Positions 1 through 4,769 of a DNA stretch of 6,134 bases are shown here, piece after piece. The translations under genes were made by a program, and so were the position numbers. The notes beneath the pieces were generated by a model. That model saw only the letters and a list, made by a program, of their open reading frames with translations. It was not told the DNA's origin and did not search any database. Origin of the DNA: an uncultured Bacilli bacterium (GTDB lineage Bacteria; Bacillota_I; Bacilli_A; RF39; UBA660); the NCBI GenBank assembly GCA_947632415.1, contig CANRPB010000078.1, positions 1 to 6,134 on the forward strand, written 5' to 3'. Positions within the stretch are counted from its first letter, which is position 1, and each line of letters opens with the position of its first letter.

Positions 1-92
1 GATGAAAAAAATTAATTTTCACCATTATTTTGTCGTAAATTAAAATTTATATCATAATTGGCTGTGAATAGTAACTATAATTTTCATACAAA

Positions 93-111
93 TTCGGAGT
101 TGAATTCCGAA
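93..111. promoter_or_regulatory. Short inverted repeat just upstream of the ATPase promoter
   Basis: TTCGGA (93-98) and TCCGAA (106-111) form a 6-bp inverted repeat with a 7-base spacer, ending four bases before the -35 box at 116. The position fits an operator for a dimeric regulator. It could also be the arm of a weak hairpin behind an upstream gene, but no T-run follows it. I found no supportable gene in positions 1-115. Operator function is inference only. Confidence 0.3.
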
Positions 112-115
112 AATA

Positions 116-156
116 TTGACAATTTGACATAACTATGATATTATTATTTTGGTGAT
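116..156 (+). promoter_or_regulatory. Sigma-A promoter and SD for the ATPase gene
   Basis: A perfect -35 TTGACA (116-121) is followed after exactly 17 bases by -10 TATTAT (139-144). The expected transcription start is near 151, which is also where the Shine-Dalgarno GGTGAT (151-156) begins, three bases before the ATG at 160. The mRNA leader would therefore be only about 9 nt, just the ribosome binding site. Confidence 0.8.
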
Positions 157-159
157 ATT

Positions 160-1419
160 ATGAAATATATTTCTAGAACAATGGAAGATAAATTGCTTTC
201 TATGATTGATAATTATCAGGTTATAATGATTACTGGACCAAGACAAGTAGGTAAAAGTACCCTATTAAATTATATTTCAAGGAAACTTGATAAAAAAATT
301 AATAGGGTTACTTTGGATGACTTAATTTTGAGGCAACAGGCGCAGGAAGATCCGGAATTATTTTTAAGGACTCATGAAACACCATTAATAATAGATGAGT
401 TCCAAAGAGCGCCAGAATTATTATCGTATATAAAGATGATTGTTGACAATGAAAATGAAAAAATAATTTTTGGTGAGAAAGATAAGATGGAAACTTTATA
501 TTTTTTAACTGGAAGTCAAATATTTGAAACTATGAAAGAAGTGTCAGAATCATTGGCTGGTAGGGTTGGGATACTTGATTTATATGGTCTAACTGAAAGA
601 GAAATTGAAGGGAAAGAAAGTAATTTATTTATACCAAATATTAAAGATATTAAGAGTAGAAAAAAAACGGAGTATAAGTCAACATTAGAGTTGTATAAAA
701 AAATATATAAAGGTTCATATCCTGAGTTATATACGGTTGATAAAGATATTGAACAATATTATAGTGATTATTTTAGAACTTATATTGAAAAGGATATTAG
801 AAAATTAATAAACATTAAGGATGAAAATAAATTTATCAAGTTCGTGTCTTCTCTGGCTGCAAGAACTGGTCAAGAATTTATTGCTTCTTCAATTGCTTCA
901 GAAATTGGGGTAGATGATAAAACAGTATCTTCTTGGTTGTCTATATTAAAAAATACTGGAATTATTTATTTGTTACAACCTTATATGAATAATTGTGTTG
1001 GTCGGGCTATAAAAAGGGAAAAAATATATTTTACTGATACTGGGTTAGCGTGTTATTTAACTGGGTATGTTGACTATGTAACGCTTGAAAAAAGTGCGTA
1101 TAGTGGGGCAATATTTGAAACTTATGTGGTAGATGAGATAATTAAGTCGTTTGCAAATAGTGGAAAAAACATAAGAAAGCATTTATATTATTATAGAGAT
1201 AATAATCAAAAAGAAATTGATTTGCTTATAAATTACAATAACATTATTTATCCAATAGAAATAAAAAAAAGTGCTAATCCTGGTAAAGATGCAATTAAAA
1301 ATTTTGATGTTGTAGATCATTTTGAGACACAAAGTGGAAATGGAATTGTATTATGTATGTCGAAAGAAATAATCGCATATGATGATAATAATTATATGGT
1401 ACCTATTGAATATATTTAA
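160..1419 (+). CDS. AAA_14/DUF4143-family P-loop ATPase
   Basis: A 419-residue protein with the two-part layout of the AAA_14 plus DUF4143 family (archaeal-type ATPase superfamily relatives). The N-terminal AAA+ domain has Walker A GPRQVGKST at residues 26-34, Walker B PLIIDEFQ at 75-82 (D79, E80), a sensor-like TGSQ at 117-120, and SLAGRVGILDL at 131-141 with a candidate arginine. GSYPEL (185-190) matches the GGYPE signature that precedes DUF4143. Residues about 238-270 look like a winged helix-turn-helix. The C-terminus reads GAIFET (E320), then EIDLLI (D354), then IEIKKS (E367, K369), a PD-(D/E)XK nuclease-like arrangement common in this family. The family's biochemical role is poorly known, so no substrate can be assigned. 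The ATG start is supported by GGTGAT three bases upstream. The gene is monocistronic and full length, and the neighbours give no functional clue. Confidence 0.9.
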   Translation: MKYISRTMEDKLLSMIDNYQVIMITGPRQVGKSTLLNYISRKLDKKINRVTLDDLILRQQAQEDPELFLRTHETPLIIDEFQRAPELLSYIKMIVDNENEKIIFGEKDKMETLYFLTGSQIFETMKEVSESLAGRVGILDLYGLTEREIEGKESNLFIPNIKDIKSRKKTEYKSTLELYKKIYKGSYPELYTVDKDIEQYYSDYFRTYIEKDIRKLINIKDENKFIKFVSSLAARTGQEFIASSIASEIGVDDKTVSSWLSILKNTGIIYLLQPYMNNCVGRAIKREKIYFTDTGLACYLTGYVDYVTLEKSAYSGAIFETYVVDEIIKSFANSGKNIRKHLYYYRDNNQKEIDLLINYNNIIYPIEIKKSANPGKDAIKNFDVVDHFETQSGNGIVLCMSKEIIAYDDNNYMVPIEYI

Positions 1420-1449
1420 TTAAATAAAAATGTAAATTTTTGTATTTTA

Positions 1450-1474
1450 AAACTCGAACTTTAAGTCCGAGTTT
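1450..1474. terminator. Hairpin behind the ATPase gene, possibly bidirectional
   Basis: AAACTCG (1450-1456) pairs with CGAGTTT (1468-1474), 7 bp with an 11-base loop, about 30 bases after the ATPase stop codon. On the plus strand the U-tail is short (only the stem TTT then ATTGTT). On the minus strand the stem runs into TTTTAAAATA. It is a modest terminator in both directions and sits between the ATPase gene and a minus-strand RNA candidate that point toward each other. Confidence 0.5.
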
Positions 1475-1525
1475 ATTGTTAGTTGGTACTCTAATGGAAG
1501 AAGTATAACAATTTTTAATTTTATC

Positions 1526-1619
1526 AAAAAACGATGGGTACCCCAGGCGAGATGAATTCTCACATACTAAGTATGGCCATGCCAACACATCGTTATTCCC
1601 TCACAAGTATCCCATCTAC
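1526..1619 (-). ncRNA. Candidate structured small RNA, family unknown
   Basis: Read on the minus strand, a consensus -10 TATAAT (1631-1626, no good -35) precedes about 94 nt ending in a run of six T (1531-1526). The sequence is rich in pairing. AACGATG (1594-1588) pairs with CATCGTT (1536-1530) immediately before the T-run. Inside, CATAC/GTATG (arms 1571-1575 and 1563-1567) and GAGA/TCTC (1558-1561 and 1549-1552) make two hairpins, and GGC/GCC (1583-1581 and 1548-1546) can close them into a three-way junction. A 5' element, GATGGG-A-TAC (1616-1607), can instead pair with GTACCCATC (1541-1533), so two outer folds exclude each other. The local GC content is clearly above the flanks. I recognise no known riboswitch, SRP RNA or ribozyme signature. 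Calling it a transcribed RNA is inference. Confidence 0.4.
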
Positions 1620-1752
1620 AAATATATTATAATACAAAATCATTTATTATTCATATTTTTTTTACTTTTAAATTCTTCAATGTAAACCTGACTAATAGAT
1701 TAATTAAACGACCTAATTAAGTATCATTTACTCATTATATTAGCGTGGTTGA

Positions 1753-1854
1753 AATAGTAGGAATGAAGTAAATTCAAATTTGGTTGAAGATAATGATCTT
1801 TATGATATAGCATTAGCATATTTAATAATAAAGTATAAAGAAAGATTAAAATAA
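1753..1854 (+). pseudogene. Possible remnant of a protein gene (C-terminal piece)
   Basis: An open frame of 33 codons ends at TAA 1852-1854 and is entered from a TGA at 1750-1752 without any start that has a ribosome binding site. The last 24 codons (from TTG 1780) read as a plausible soluble protein tail with the stretches VEDNDLYDIALAYL and IIKYKERLK, with normal charged/hydrophobic alternation and a stop followed six bases later by a strong hairpin. This is what the end of a decayed gene with its terminator would look like. I do not recognise the protein, and the frame is short enough to arise by chance. Confidence 0.2.
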
Positions 1855-1859
1855 AACAC

Positions 1860-1902
1860 TGACTTTCGTATAACAAAATAGTCTCATGTTATATGAAAGT
1901 CA
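1860..1902. repeat. 15-bp inverted repeat (hairpin) with 13-base loop
   Basis: The arm at 1860-1874 (TGACTTTCGTATAAC) pairs with 1888-1902 (GTTATATGAAAGTCA) at every position, with one G-U pair in the RNA. Loop 1875-1887. There is no T-run on the plus side; on the minus side the arm is followed by GTGTTTTATTTT, so it could act as a terminator for leftward transcription. It could also be the old terminator of the possible gene remnant ending at 1854, or a mobile-element end, but I see no matching second copy or target duplication in the window. Confidence 0.5.
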
Positions 1903-1945
1903 TGCTAACTTATAAAAAACGGTTAATTTATATGAAAACAAATAC

Positions 1946-1974
1946 TTGCAAAATCCCATTTTATGTGCTAATCT
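1946..1974 (+). promoter_or_regulatory. Putative promoter for the rightward small RNA
   Basis: -35 TTGCAA (1946-1951), 17-base spacer, -10 TAATCT (1969-1974) preceded by TGC, an extended -10 motif (TGn). The -10 hexamer itself is weak. The predicted start is near 1981, placing it just upstream of a paired-hairpin unit that ends in a T-run at 2097. Confidence 0.4.
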
Positions 1975-2008
1975 GTATATAGATGAAGAAATCTTCATAC
2001 AATAAAAA

Positions 2009-2045
2009 AGAGGAACATTCGATATTGCAAGTGAATGTCGCCTCT
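2009..2045 (-). terminator. Intrinsic terminator for leftward transcription
   Basis: An 11-bp stem (AGAGG/CCTCT plus ACATTC/GAATGT with a small internal loop) and 12-base loop. On the minus strand the 3' arm runs into TTTTTTATTG. On the plus strand the stem is followed by A-rich sequence, so it terminates leftward only. Confidence 0.55.
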
Positions 2046-2062
2046 AAAAAAGTTTTAGTGAT

Positions 2063-2097
2063 GACACTCTATCGTGCTGAAGAGTGTCTATTTTTTG
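2063..2097 (+). terminator. Intrinsic terminator for rightward transcription
   Basis: A perfect 8-bp stem GACACTCT/AGAGTGTC with a 10-base loop, followed by TATTTTTTG. The minus-strand side has no immediate T-run. Confidence 0.65.
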
Positions 2098-2107
2098 CTT
2101 ATCAAAT

Positions 2108-2116
2108 ATTATATCA
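2108..2116 (-). promoter_or_regulatory. Extended -10 promoter for the leftward small RNA
   Basis: Minus-strand TGATATAAT is a consensus TGn plus TATAAT extended -10. The -35 position 17 bases upstream is an A-run with no consensus, which extended -10 promoters tolerate. It lies between the tRNA-Met terminator and the antisense RNA candidate. Confidence 0.45.
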
Positions 2117-2152
2117 TGCCTTTAAAGTGTTTTTTTAGAACCAAAACGAAAC

Positions 2153-2182
2153 AAAAAATAAAAACCCTTTAATAAAGGGCTT
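2153..2182 (-). terminator. Intrinsic terminator of the tRNA-Met gene
   Basis: On the minus strand, CCCTTT-ATT-AAAGGG (2179-2165) is extended by a G-U and two A-U pairs, and the 3' arm continues into TTTTTATTTTTT. It begins 10 bases downstream of the tRNA 3' end. Confidence 0.85.
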
Positions 2183-2192
2183 AATATCTTTC

Positions 2193-2269
2193 TGGTAGCG
2201 ACGAGTGGATTCGAACCACCGACCTACTGGGTATGAACCAGGTGCTCTAGCCAACTGAGCTACATCGCC
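2193..2269 (-). tRNA. tRNA-Met (CAT), elongator
   Basis: A complete 77-nt cloverleaf with encoded CCA (2195-2193). Acceptor GGCGATG with CGTCGCT (two G-U pairs), D-arm GCTC/GAGC, anticodon stem CCTGG/CCAGT, anticodon loop TTCATAC with CAT, T-arm GGTGG/CCACT with loop TTCGAAT, discriminator A. The G1-U72 pair and TTCATAC loop fit elongator tRNA-Met. An initiator would lack a paired 1-72 position and carry GGG/CCC in the anticodon stem. The lysidine-type tRNA-Ile2 usually has a CTCATAA loop. One oddity is that positions 27 and 43 are C and U, an unpaired end of the anticodon stem. Confidence 0.95.
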
Positions 2270-2287
2270 ATTTAAACAGGCAAATTA

Positions 2288-2316
2288 ATTGTAACATAAT
2301 AAAAAATGTTTGGCAA
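2288..2316 (-). promoter_or_regulatory. Promoter of the tRNA-Met gene
   Basis: On the minus strand, -35 TTGCCA (2316-2311), 17-base spacer, -10 TACAAT (2293-2288). Predicted start near 2281, 12 bases before the mature tRNA 5' end. Divergent from the glyA promoter about 55 bases away. Confidence 0.75.
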
Positions 2317-2370
2317 TACTAAAAATGAAAAAAATATAACAAGATACTTTTTTTTTAGGATTATTTTTTA

Positions 2371-2390
2371 TATAATAAAATGGAAGGTGA
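2371..2390 (+). promoter_or_regulatory. -10 box and SD of the glyA-folD operon
   Basis: A consensus -10 TATAAT (2371-2376) sits directly before the Shine-Dalgarno GGAAGGTGA (2382-2390), which is six bases from the TTG start at 2397. The -35 region is only a T-run. This SD decides the start: no in-frame ATG exists before residue 93, and the two nearby ATGs (2380, 2390) are out of frame. The leader is too short for any riboswitch or T-box. Confidence 0.65.
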
Positions 2391-2396
2391 TGTTTT

Positions 2397-3614
2397 TTGG
2401 ATAAAGAATTAGAAAAAGCCCTAAATAATGAATTAAGAAGACAAAATGATAATATTGAATTAATCGCATCAGAAAATTTTGTATCAAAAGAAGTTTTGAA
2501 ATTACAGGGAAGTATATTAACTAACAAGTATGCTGAAGGATACCCAGGAAAAAGGTATTATGGTGGATGTGAGTATATCGATGATATCGAGAATCTTGCT
2601 ATTAAATATGCTTGTGGGTTATTTAATGTCAAATATGCAAATGTTCAACCACATAGTGGCTCTCAGGCTAATATGGCTGTATATAGAGCCTTATTAAATC
2701 CTAAAGATAAAATAATGAGTATGAGTTTAAGTCAGGGTGGGCATTTAACACATGGACACAGTATCAATTTTAGTGGTATTGACTATGAAATAGTTACATA
2801 TGAATTAGATCCTGAAACAGAAATGATTGATTATGATGAATTGATAAATATGGCAAGACGTGAAAAACCTAAAATGATTATTGCCGGGGCTAGTGCATAT
2901 TCACGAACTATAGATTTTAAAAAGTTTAGAGAAGCCGCAGATGCAAGTGGCGCTTATCTAATGGTTGATATGGCGCATATTGCTGGATTAGTCGCAACTG
3001 GTCTGCATCCTTCACCAATTCCATATGCTGATATTGTAACAACTACAACTCATAAAACATTAAGAGGTCCACGGGGAGGATTAATACTAACTAACAATGA
3101 AGAAATAATTAAAAAGATTAATAAAACTGTTTTTCCGGGCATACAAGGTGGTCCATTAATGCACGTAATAGGGGCTAAGGCACAATGTTTTTTTGAGGCC
3201 TTGAAGCCAGAATTTAAACAGTATCAAATGCAAGTTTTAAAAAATATTAAGGCTATGGCTGATGAATTAAAAAAAGGTGGTATGAGGATTATATCAGGTG
3301 GAACTGATAATCACTTGATACTAGTTGATGTAAAATCACTTGGTATAACTGGTAAAATGGCTGAGGAAATTCTCGATAAAATTCACATAACATGCAATAA
3401 AAATACTATTCCATATGATACCTTATCTCCATCAGTAACTAGTGGTATTAGAATAGGTAGTCCTGCTATGACATCAAGGGGATTAAAAGAGGAAGAATTT
3501 AGAAAAATAGGGAAAATAATAGTAAGTGCTTTAAAGGATTCAAGCCATGAAAATATGGAAAAATTATCAAAAGAAGTATTAGAAATCACAAAAGCATACC
3601 CATTAATGTATTGA
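2397..3614 (+). CDS. glyA: Serine hydroxymethyltransferase
   Basis: Cytoplasmic PLP enzyme that converts serine and tetrahydrofolate to glycine and 5,10-methylene-tetrahydrofolate, the main one-carbon entry point. The 405-residue protein is near the usual bacterial length (about 415). Visible landmarks: ELIASENFVS (21-30), the substrate and cofactor loop EGYPGKRYYGG (47-57), HSGSQANMAVY (86-96), SQGGHLTHG (112-120), DMAHIAGLVA (191-200) with the cofactor-contacting Asp191 and His194, TTTTHKTLRGPRGG (215-228) with the PLP-binding Lys220, and GIRIGSPAMTSRG (350-362) with the carboxylate-binding Arg352. It starts at TTG, supported by a strong SD. It is first in an operon with folD, whose SD overlaps this gene's TGA stop, so the two are likely translationally coupled. 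Confidence 0.97.
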   Translation: MDKELEKALNNELRRQNDNIELIASENFVSKEVLKLQGSILTNKYAEGYPGKRYYGGCEYIDDIENLAIKYACGLFNVKYANVQPHSGSQANMAVYRALLNPKDKIMSMSLSQGGHLTHGHSINFSGIDYEIVTYELDPETEMIDYDELINMARREKPKMIIAGASAYSRTIDFKKFREAADASGAYLMVDMAHIAGLVATGLHPSPIPYADIVTTTTHKTLRGPRGGLILTNNEEIIKKINKTVFPGIQGGPLMHVIGAKAQCFFEALKPEFKQYQMQVLKNIKAMADELKKGGMRIISGGTDNHLILVDVKSLGITGKMAEEILDKIHITCNKNTIPYDTLSPSVTSGIRIGSPAMTSRGLKEEEFRKIGKIIVSALKDSSHENMEKLSKEVLEITKAYPLMY

Positions 3615-3618
3615 GGTG
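3613..3618 (+). promoter_or_regulatory. SD of folD overlapping the glyA stop codon
   Basis: GAGGTG shares its first bases with the glyA TGA (3612-3614) and lies at a workable distance from ATG 3622. It contains the in-frame GTG at 3616, so that GTG is part of the ribosome binding site rather than the start. Confidence 0.7.
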
Positions 3619-3621
3619 AAT

Positions 3622-4458
3622 ATGAATAATATAATCGATGGAAAAAAAATAAGAAATGAAATAATTGAAGATTTAAAAAAACAAGTTAAACATTATTTAA
3701 TAAAACCATGTTTAGCTGTAATTCAAATAGGGGATGATTCTGCAAGTAATACCTACATAAAATCTAAAGAAAAAGCGTGTAATGAAATAGGAATATATTT
3801 TAAACATATTAAATTTAGTGAGGATGCAAAAGAAATTGAAGTTATAAACAAAATATTAGAGTTAAATCATGATGACTATGTTAATGGAATTTTATTACAA
3901 CTTCCATTACCACAAAAATTTAGTGCTGATAAAATCATAAATTATATTGCTAGAAATAAAGATGTAGATGGATTAACTGATATTAATCTAGGAAAAATAT
4001 TCAATAATAAAAATGGTATGATATCATGTACACCGTTGGGAATTATGAAATTACTTGAAAGAGAAAATGTTGATTTAGCAGGTAAAGATGTAACTATTGT
4101 TGGAAGAAGTAATTTAGTTGGTAAACCATTACTAGGACTTTTATTAAACAAGGATGCTACTGTAACAATAACTCATTCTAAAACTAAAAATTTAAAGGTA
4201 CATACCAAAAGGGCTGATATTCTTATCGTTGCAGTTGGTAAAAAACATTTCATAACTAAGGACATGGTAAAAGAAAATGCTATTGTGATTGATGTGGGAA
4301 TTAATAAAGAAGATGGCAAACTTTATGGTGACGTTGATTTTGATCAAGTGAAAGAACATGCTAGTCTCATAACTCCTGTACCAGGTGGGGTTGGACCAAT
4401 GACGGTGGCTTCACTTATGTTAAATGTTGTTTCTGCATATCAAAAACAACAAAAATAA
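3622..4458 (+). CDS. folD: Bifunctional methylene-THF dehydrogenase/cyclohydrolase
   Basis: FolD oxidises 5,10-methylene-tetrahydrofolate with NADP+ and hydrolyses the methenyl product to 10-formyl-tetrahydrofolate, feeding purine synthesis and formylation of initiator Met-tRNA. The 278-residue protein has the usual length and all signatures: SNTYIKSKEKA (42-52) with catalytic Tyr45 and Lys49, ILLQLPLP (90-97), KDVDGLTD (113-120), the Rossmann nucleotide loop GRSNLVGKPL (161-170), IDVGIN (223-228) and TPVPGGVGPMT (251-261). I chose ATG 3622 over GTG 3616, which lies inside the SD. Seven bases separate it from glyA, whose product is its substrate, so the operon is a pathway unit. Two hairpins with T-rich tails follow. 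Confidence 0.97.
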   Translation: MNNIIDGKKIRNEIIEDLKKQVKHYLIKPCLAVIQIGDDSASNTYIKSKEKACNEIGIYFKHIKFSEDAKEIEVINKILELNHDDYVNGILLQLPLPQKFSADKIINYIARNKDVDGLTDINLGKIFNNKNGMISCTPLGIMKLLERENVDLAGKDVTIVGRSNLVGKPLLGLLLNKDATVTITHSKTKNLKVHTKRADILIVAVGKKHFITKDMVKENAIVIDVGINKEDGKLYGDVDFDQVKEHASLITPVPGGVGPMTVASLMLNVVSAYQKQQK

Positions 4459-4475
4459 AAAAATATCATTAATTT

Positions 4476-4517
4476 AGATGTAACTTTAAAATGTTATGTC
4501 TTTGTTTATATTTTTTT
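4476..4517 (+). terminator. First hairpin after folD, wobble-rich, T-rich tail
   Basis: GATGTAAC (4477-4484) pairs with GTTATGTC (4493-4500) using two adjacent G-U pairs, plus a flanking A-U. The tail TTTGTTTATATTTTTTT follows directly. It is weak in stem strength but has a good U-tract, and its arm is identical to that of the next hairpin. Confidence 0.5.
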
Positions 4518-4526
4518 ATCATATTA

Positions 4527-4557
4527 AAAAGATGTAACGCTAATAGTTACATCTTTT
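4527..4557. terminator. Bidirectional terminator between folD and the yjcZ-like gene
   Basis: A perfect 12-bp stem AAAAGATGTAAC (4527-4538) with GTTACATCTTTT (4546-4557) and a 7-base loop. The A/T ends give a U-run on either strand (TTTT rightward, TTTTT leftward), so it can end both folD and the convergent yjcZ-like transcript, whose stop is 13 bases away. Confidence 0.85.
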
Positions 4558-4569
4558 AAGTTAATAACT

Positions 4570-4746
4570 TTAATTGTTAAAATTATTTCCACCAAAAGCA
4601 CGTGCGCCAATAACAATAACAAGTAAGATAAATAAAACTAATATAATAGCGGCACCATATCCAGCACCATAACCATATCCGCCACCTTGGTTACCACCGC
4701 AGCAACAATTGTTACCATATCCTTGGTATCCTCCATAATAGTACAT
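4570..4746 (-). CDS. YjcZ-like small glycine-rich sporulation protein
   Basis: A 58-residue protein. A glycine/tyrosine/asparagine-rich head (1-31) contains three consecutive cysteines (14-16) and GYG repeats. It is followed by a hydrophobic segment, GAAIILVLFILLVIVIGA (31-48), and a short tail ending GGNNFNN. The Gly/Tyr head running into a VLFILLIIVGA-like helix is the hallmark of the YjcZ family of spore-associated membrane miniproteins in Bacilli. The function of the family is not known in detail. The ATG start has a strong GGAGGT (4758-4753) six bases upstream. It is alone in its transcript, convergent with folD and divergent from the SEDS gene. A mother-cell-type promoter is present. 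Too short for most ORF cut-offs, so it is easily missed. Confidence 0.85.
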   Translation of the reverse strand: MYYYGGYQGYGNNCCCGGNQGGGYGYGAGYGAAIILVLFILLVIVIGARAFGGNNFNN

Positions 4747-4769
4747 ATTTATACCTCCATTCCTAATAT

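Larger units (their letters stand above)
1981..2097 (+). ncRNA. Candidate small RNA, rightward, two hairpins plus terminator
   Basis: Predicted transcript of about 117 nt. It starts with a small hairpin ATGAAG/CTTCAT (1983-1988, 1993-1998). Next comes a long stem-loop: AGAGG (2009-2013) with CCTCT (2041-2045) and ACATTC (2015-2020) with GAATGT (2033-2038), separated by an A/CG internal loop. It ends with GACACTCT (2063-2070) pairing with AGAGTGTC (2081-2088) and then TATTTTTTG, a standard intrinsic terminator. No Shine-Dalgarno sequence is present. A 51-codon open frame (ATG 1983 to TAG 2136) runs through it and past the terminator, so it is probably not coding. It lies wholly opposite a minus-strand RNA candidate. 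No known RNA family was recognised. Confidence 0.42.
2003..2101 (-). ncRNA. Candidate antisense small RNA, leftward
   Basis: An extended -10 (TGATATAAT) puts a start near 2101 on the minus strand. The RNA would run through the GACACTCT/AGAGTGTC hairpin and then a second stem-loop, AGAGGCGACATTC with GAATGTTCCTCT (arms 2045-2033 and 2020-2009), followed at once by TTTTTT and ATTG, an intrinsic terminator near 2003. About 99 nt, almost entirely complementary to the rightward candidate. The leftward tRNA transcript is stopped by its own terminator at 2153-2182, so this RNA would need the separate promoter seen here. Function unknown. Confidence 0.42.
1420..2192. other. Gene-poor stretch of about 770 bases with several structured elements
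   Basis: No ORF here has a Shine-Dalgarno sequence or recognisable protein. The stretch holds the ATPase-end hairpin, a branched RNA candidate on the minus strand, a possible ORF remnant, a 15-bp inverted repeat, a pair of opposite-strand RNA candidates, and the terminator of the tRNA-Met gene. The part 1632-1752 is AT-rich spacer in which I see nothing beyond a weak TTAATTA/TAATTAA inverted repeat. Confidence 0.6.

Noticed and set aside
1..92. Tail or start of another gene at the left edge
   Set aside because: Only frames of a dozen codons or fewer, with no SD or recognisable protein.
1403..1588. 61-codon minus-strand open frame beginning at GTG 1588
   Set aside because: No SD, and it runs through the branched RNA candidate, its T-run and the ATPase-end hairpin. 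The product has no recognisable motif.
1893..1982. 29-codon plus-strand frame (ATG 1893 to TAG 1980-1982) ending directly before ATG 1983, considered as a leader or toxin peptide
   Set aside because: No SD, it begins inside the 15-bp inverted repeat, and the promoter-like TTGCAA/TAATCT lies within it, so the RNA would not include its start.
1983..2138. 51-codon plus-strand frame (ATG 1983 to TAG) across the small RNA pair
   Set aside because: No SD upstream of the ATG, it passes through two stem-loops and a T-tailed terminator, and the sequence is not toxin-like. A small protein cannot be fully excluded.
2270..2396. T-box, SAM or THF riboswitch upstream of glyA
   Set aside because: The predicted transcript start is within about 15 bases of the start codon, and no conserved riboswitch core is present.
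2285..2527. Minus-strand frame opposite the glyA start and promoter
   Set aside because: Shadow of glyA. It covers the tRNA promoter region and lacks an SD.
3616..3621. GTG 3616 as the folD start
   Set aside because: It is part of the GAGGTG SD. ATG 3622 has the proper spacing, and the FolD N-terminus usually begins a few residues before the IIDGK motif.
3383..4151. Minus-strand frames opposite the glyA 3' end and the folD middle
   Set aside because: Antisense shadows of well-identified genes with no SD.
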